17,211 nucleotides of DNA from Mycocentrospora acerina (lineage: Eukaryota > Ascomycota > Dothideomycetes > Pleosporales): contig JAKUHH010000199.1 of the NCBI GenBank assembly GCA_022701365.1, forward strand, positions 1-17,211, in the 5' to 3' direction. Numbering within the stretch: position 1 is the stretch's first letter; each line of letters opens with the position of its first letter. The notes beneath the pieces were generated by a model, which was given only the letters and a program-made list of their open reading frames with translations, ran no database searches and was not told the DNA's origin. Positions 17,134 through 17,211 of the stretch are shown piece by piece. A program made the position numbers and the translations under genes.

Positions 17134-17211
17134 NGTTGTTAATTACTGTATATCTATAGGTAAGTTTCTATAGTTTAATTTGTTCTTTCTGTTTGTCTAT
17201 CTGTCTGTAGA
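17134..17211. other. Single N followed by an exact 77-bp copy of 16974-17050: probable assembly artefact
   Basis: After one N the sequence repeats 16974-17050 without a mismatch and then stops. In the minus-strand pol frame this would put the Glu-containing integrase segment upstream of the segment that should precede it, which makes no sense as protein. A one-base gap followed by a 77-bp overlap fits a scaffold join by a k-mer assembler using k = 77 better than a biological duplication. Confidence 0.8.

Noticed and set aside
16974..17211. Tandem duplication within integrase
   Set aside because: The exact 77-bp identity, the preceding N, the end of the window at the repeat's last base, and the out-of-order protein all point to assembly, not biology.
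1..17211. tRNA, rRNA or other structural RNA genes
   Set aside because: No tRNA-like cloverleaf with a recognisable T-arm (GTTCRA) and no rRNA-like conserved block was seen on either strand.

Overview
The window looks like a gene-poor, repeat-dense compartment of a filamentous ascomycete (Pezizomycotina) genome. Three things point there. The DNA is AT-rich and scarred by C-to-T and G-to-A transitions of the repeat-induced point mutation (RIP) type. The mobile elements are fungal types: Ty3/Gypsy chromoviruses and Fot1/pogo- and Tc1-like DNA transposons. No convincing intact host gene is present. Reading frames persist for kilobases without indels while Trp and Gln codons have become stops, so coding content is only visible when read through the stops.

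Layout. 1-835: no recognisable content. 836-1131: a solo LTR, reverse orientation, related to the LTRs of the large element. 1132-2600: nothing recognised. 2600-3560: probable Tc1/mariner transposase remnant on the minus strand. 3658-3667 plus 11103-11506: a ~414-bp foldback (MITE-like) element, split inside its left terminal inverted repeat by a complete chromovirus. That chromovirus (3668-11097, 7,430 bp) has 288-bp LTRs, a perfect 5-bp target duplication (TCTAC), gag, pol (protease, reverse transcriptase, RNase H, integrase, C-terminal chromodomain), an antisense gene between pol and the 3' LTR, and a polypurine tract. 12340-14169: a Fot1/pogo-type DNA transposon with terminal inverted repeats and TA ends. 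14908-15237: a minus-strand open frame of unknown function that runs up to the edge of the next element. 15238 to the right end: the 3' portion of a second chromovirus in reverse orientation (LTR, polypurine tract, an antisense accessory gene on the plus strand, and the integrase/chromodomain end of pol on the minus strand). The last 77 bases, after a single N, repeat 16974-17050 exactly and are probably an assembly artefact.

Most notable points. Both chromoviruses carry an extra gene, antisense to pol and tail-to-tail with it, encoding a protein with C-X2-C-X6-C cysteine clusters. In the first element it appears to contain a 50-bp spliceosomal intron whose removal restores the frame. The two LTRs of the first element differ at 22 sites, all transitions, with a clean switch of polarity: each LTR is preserved on its outer side and mutated on its inner side. 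The mutation context is narrower than CpA: in a hand-counted 600-bp piece of gag, TCA, CCA, TGA and TGG are all absent while GCA, TGC, ACA and TGT remain. This context turns T-GAY aspartate codons into asparagine and accounts for loss of catalytic Asp in protease, integrase and the pogo transposase.
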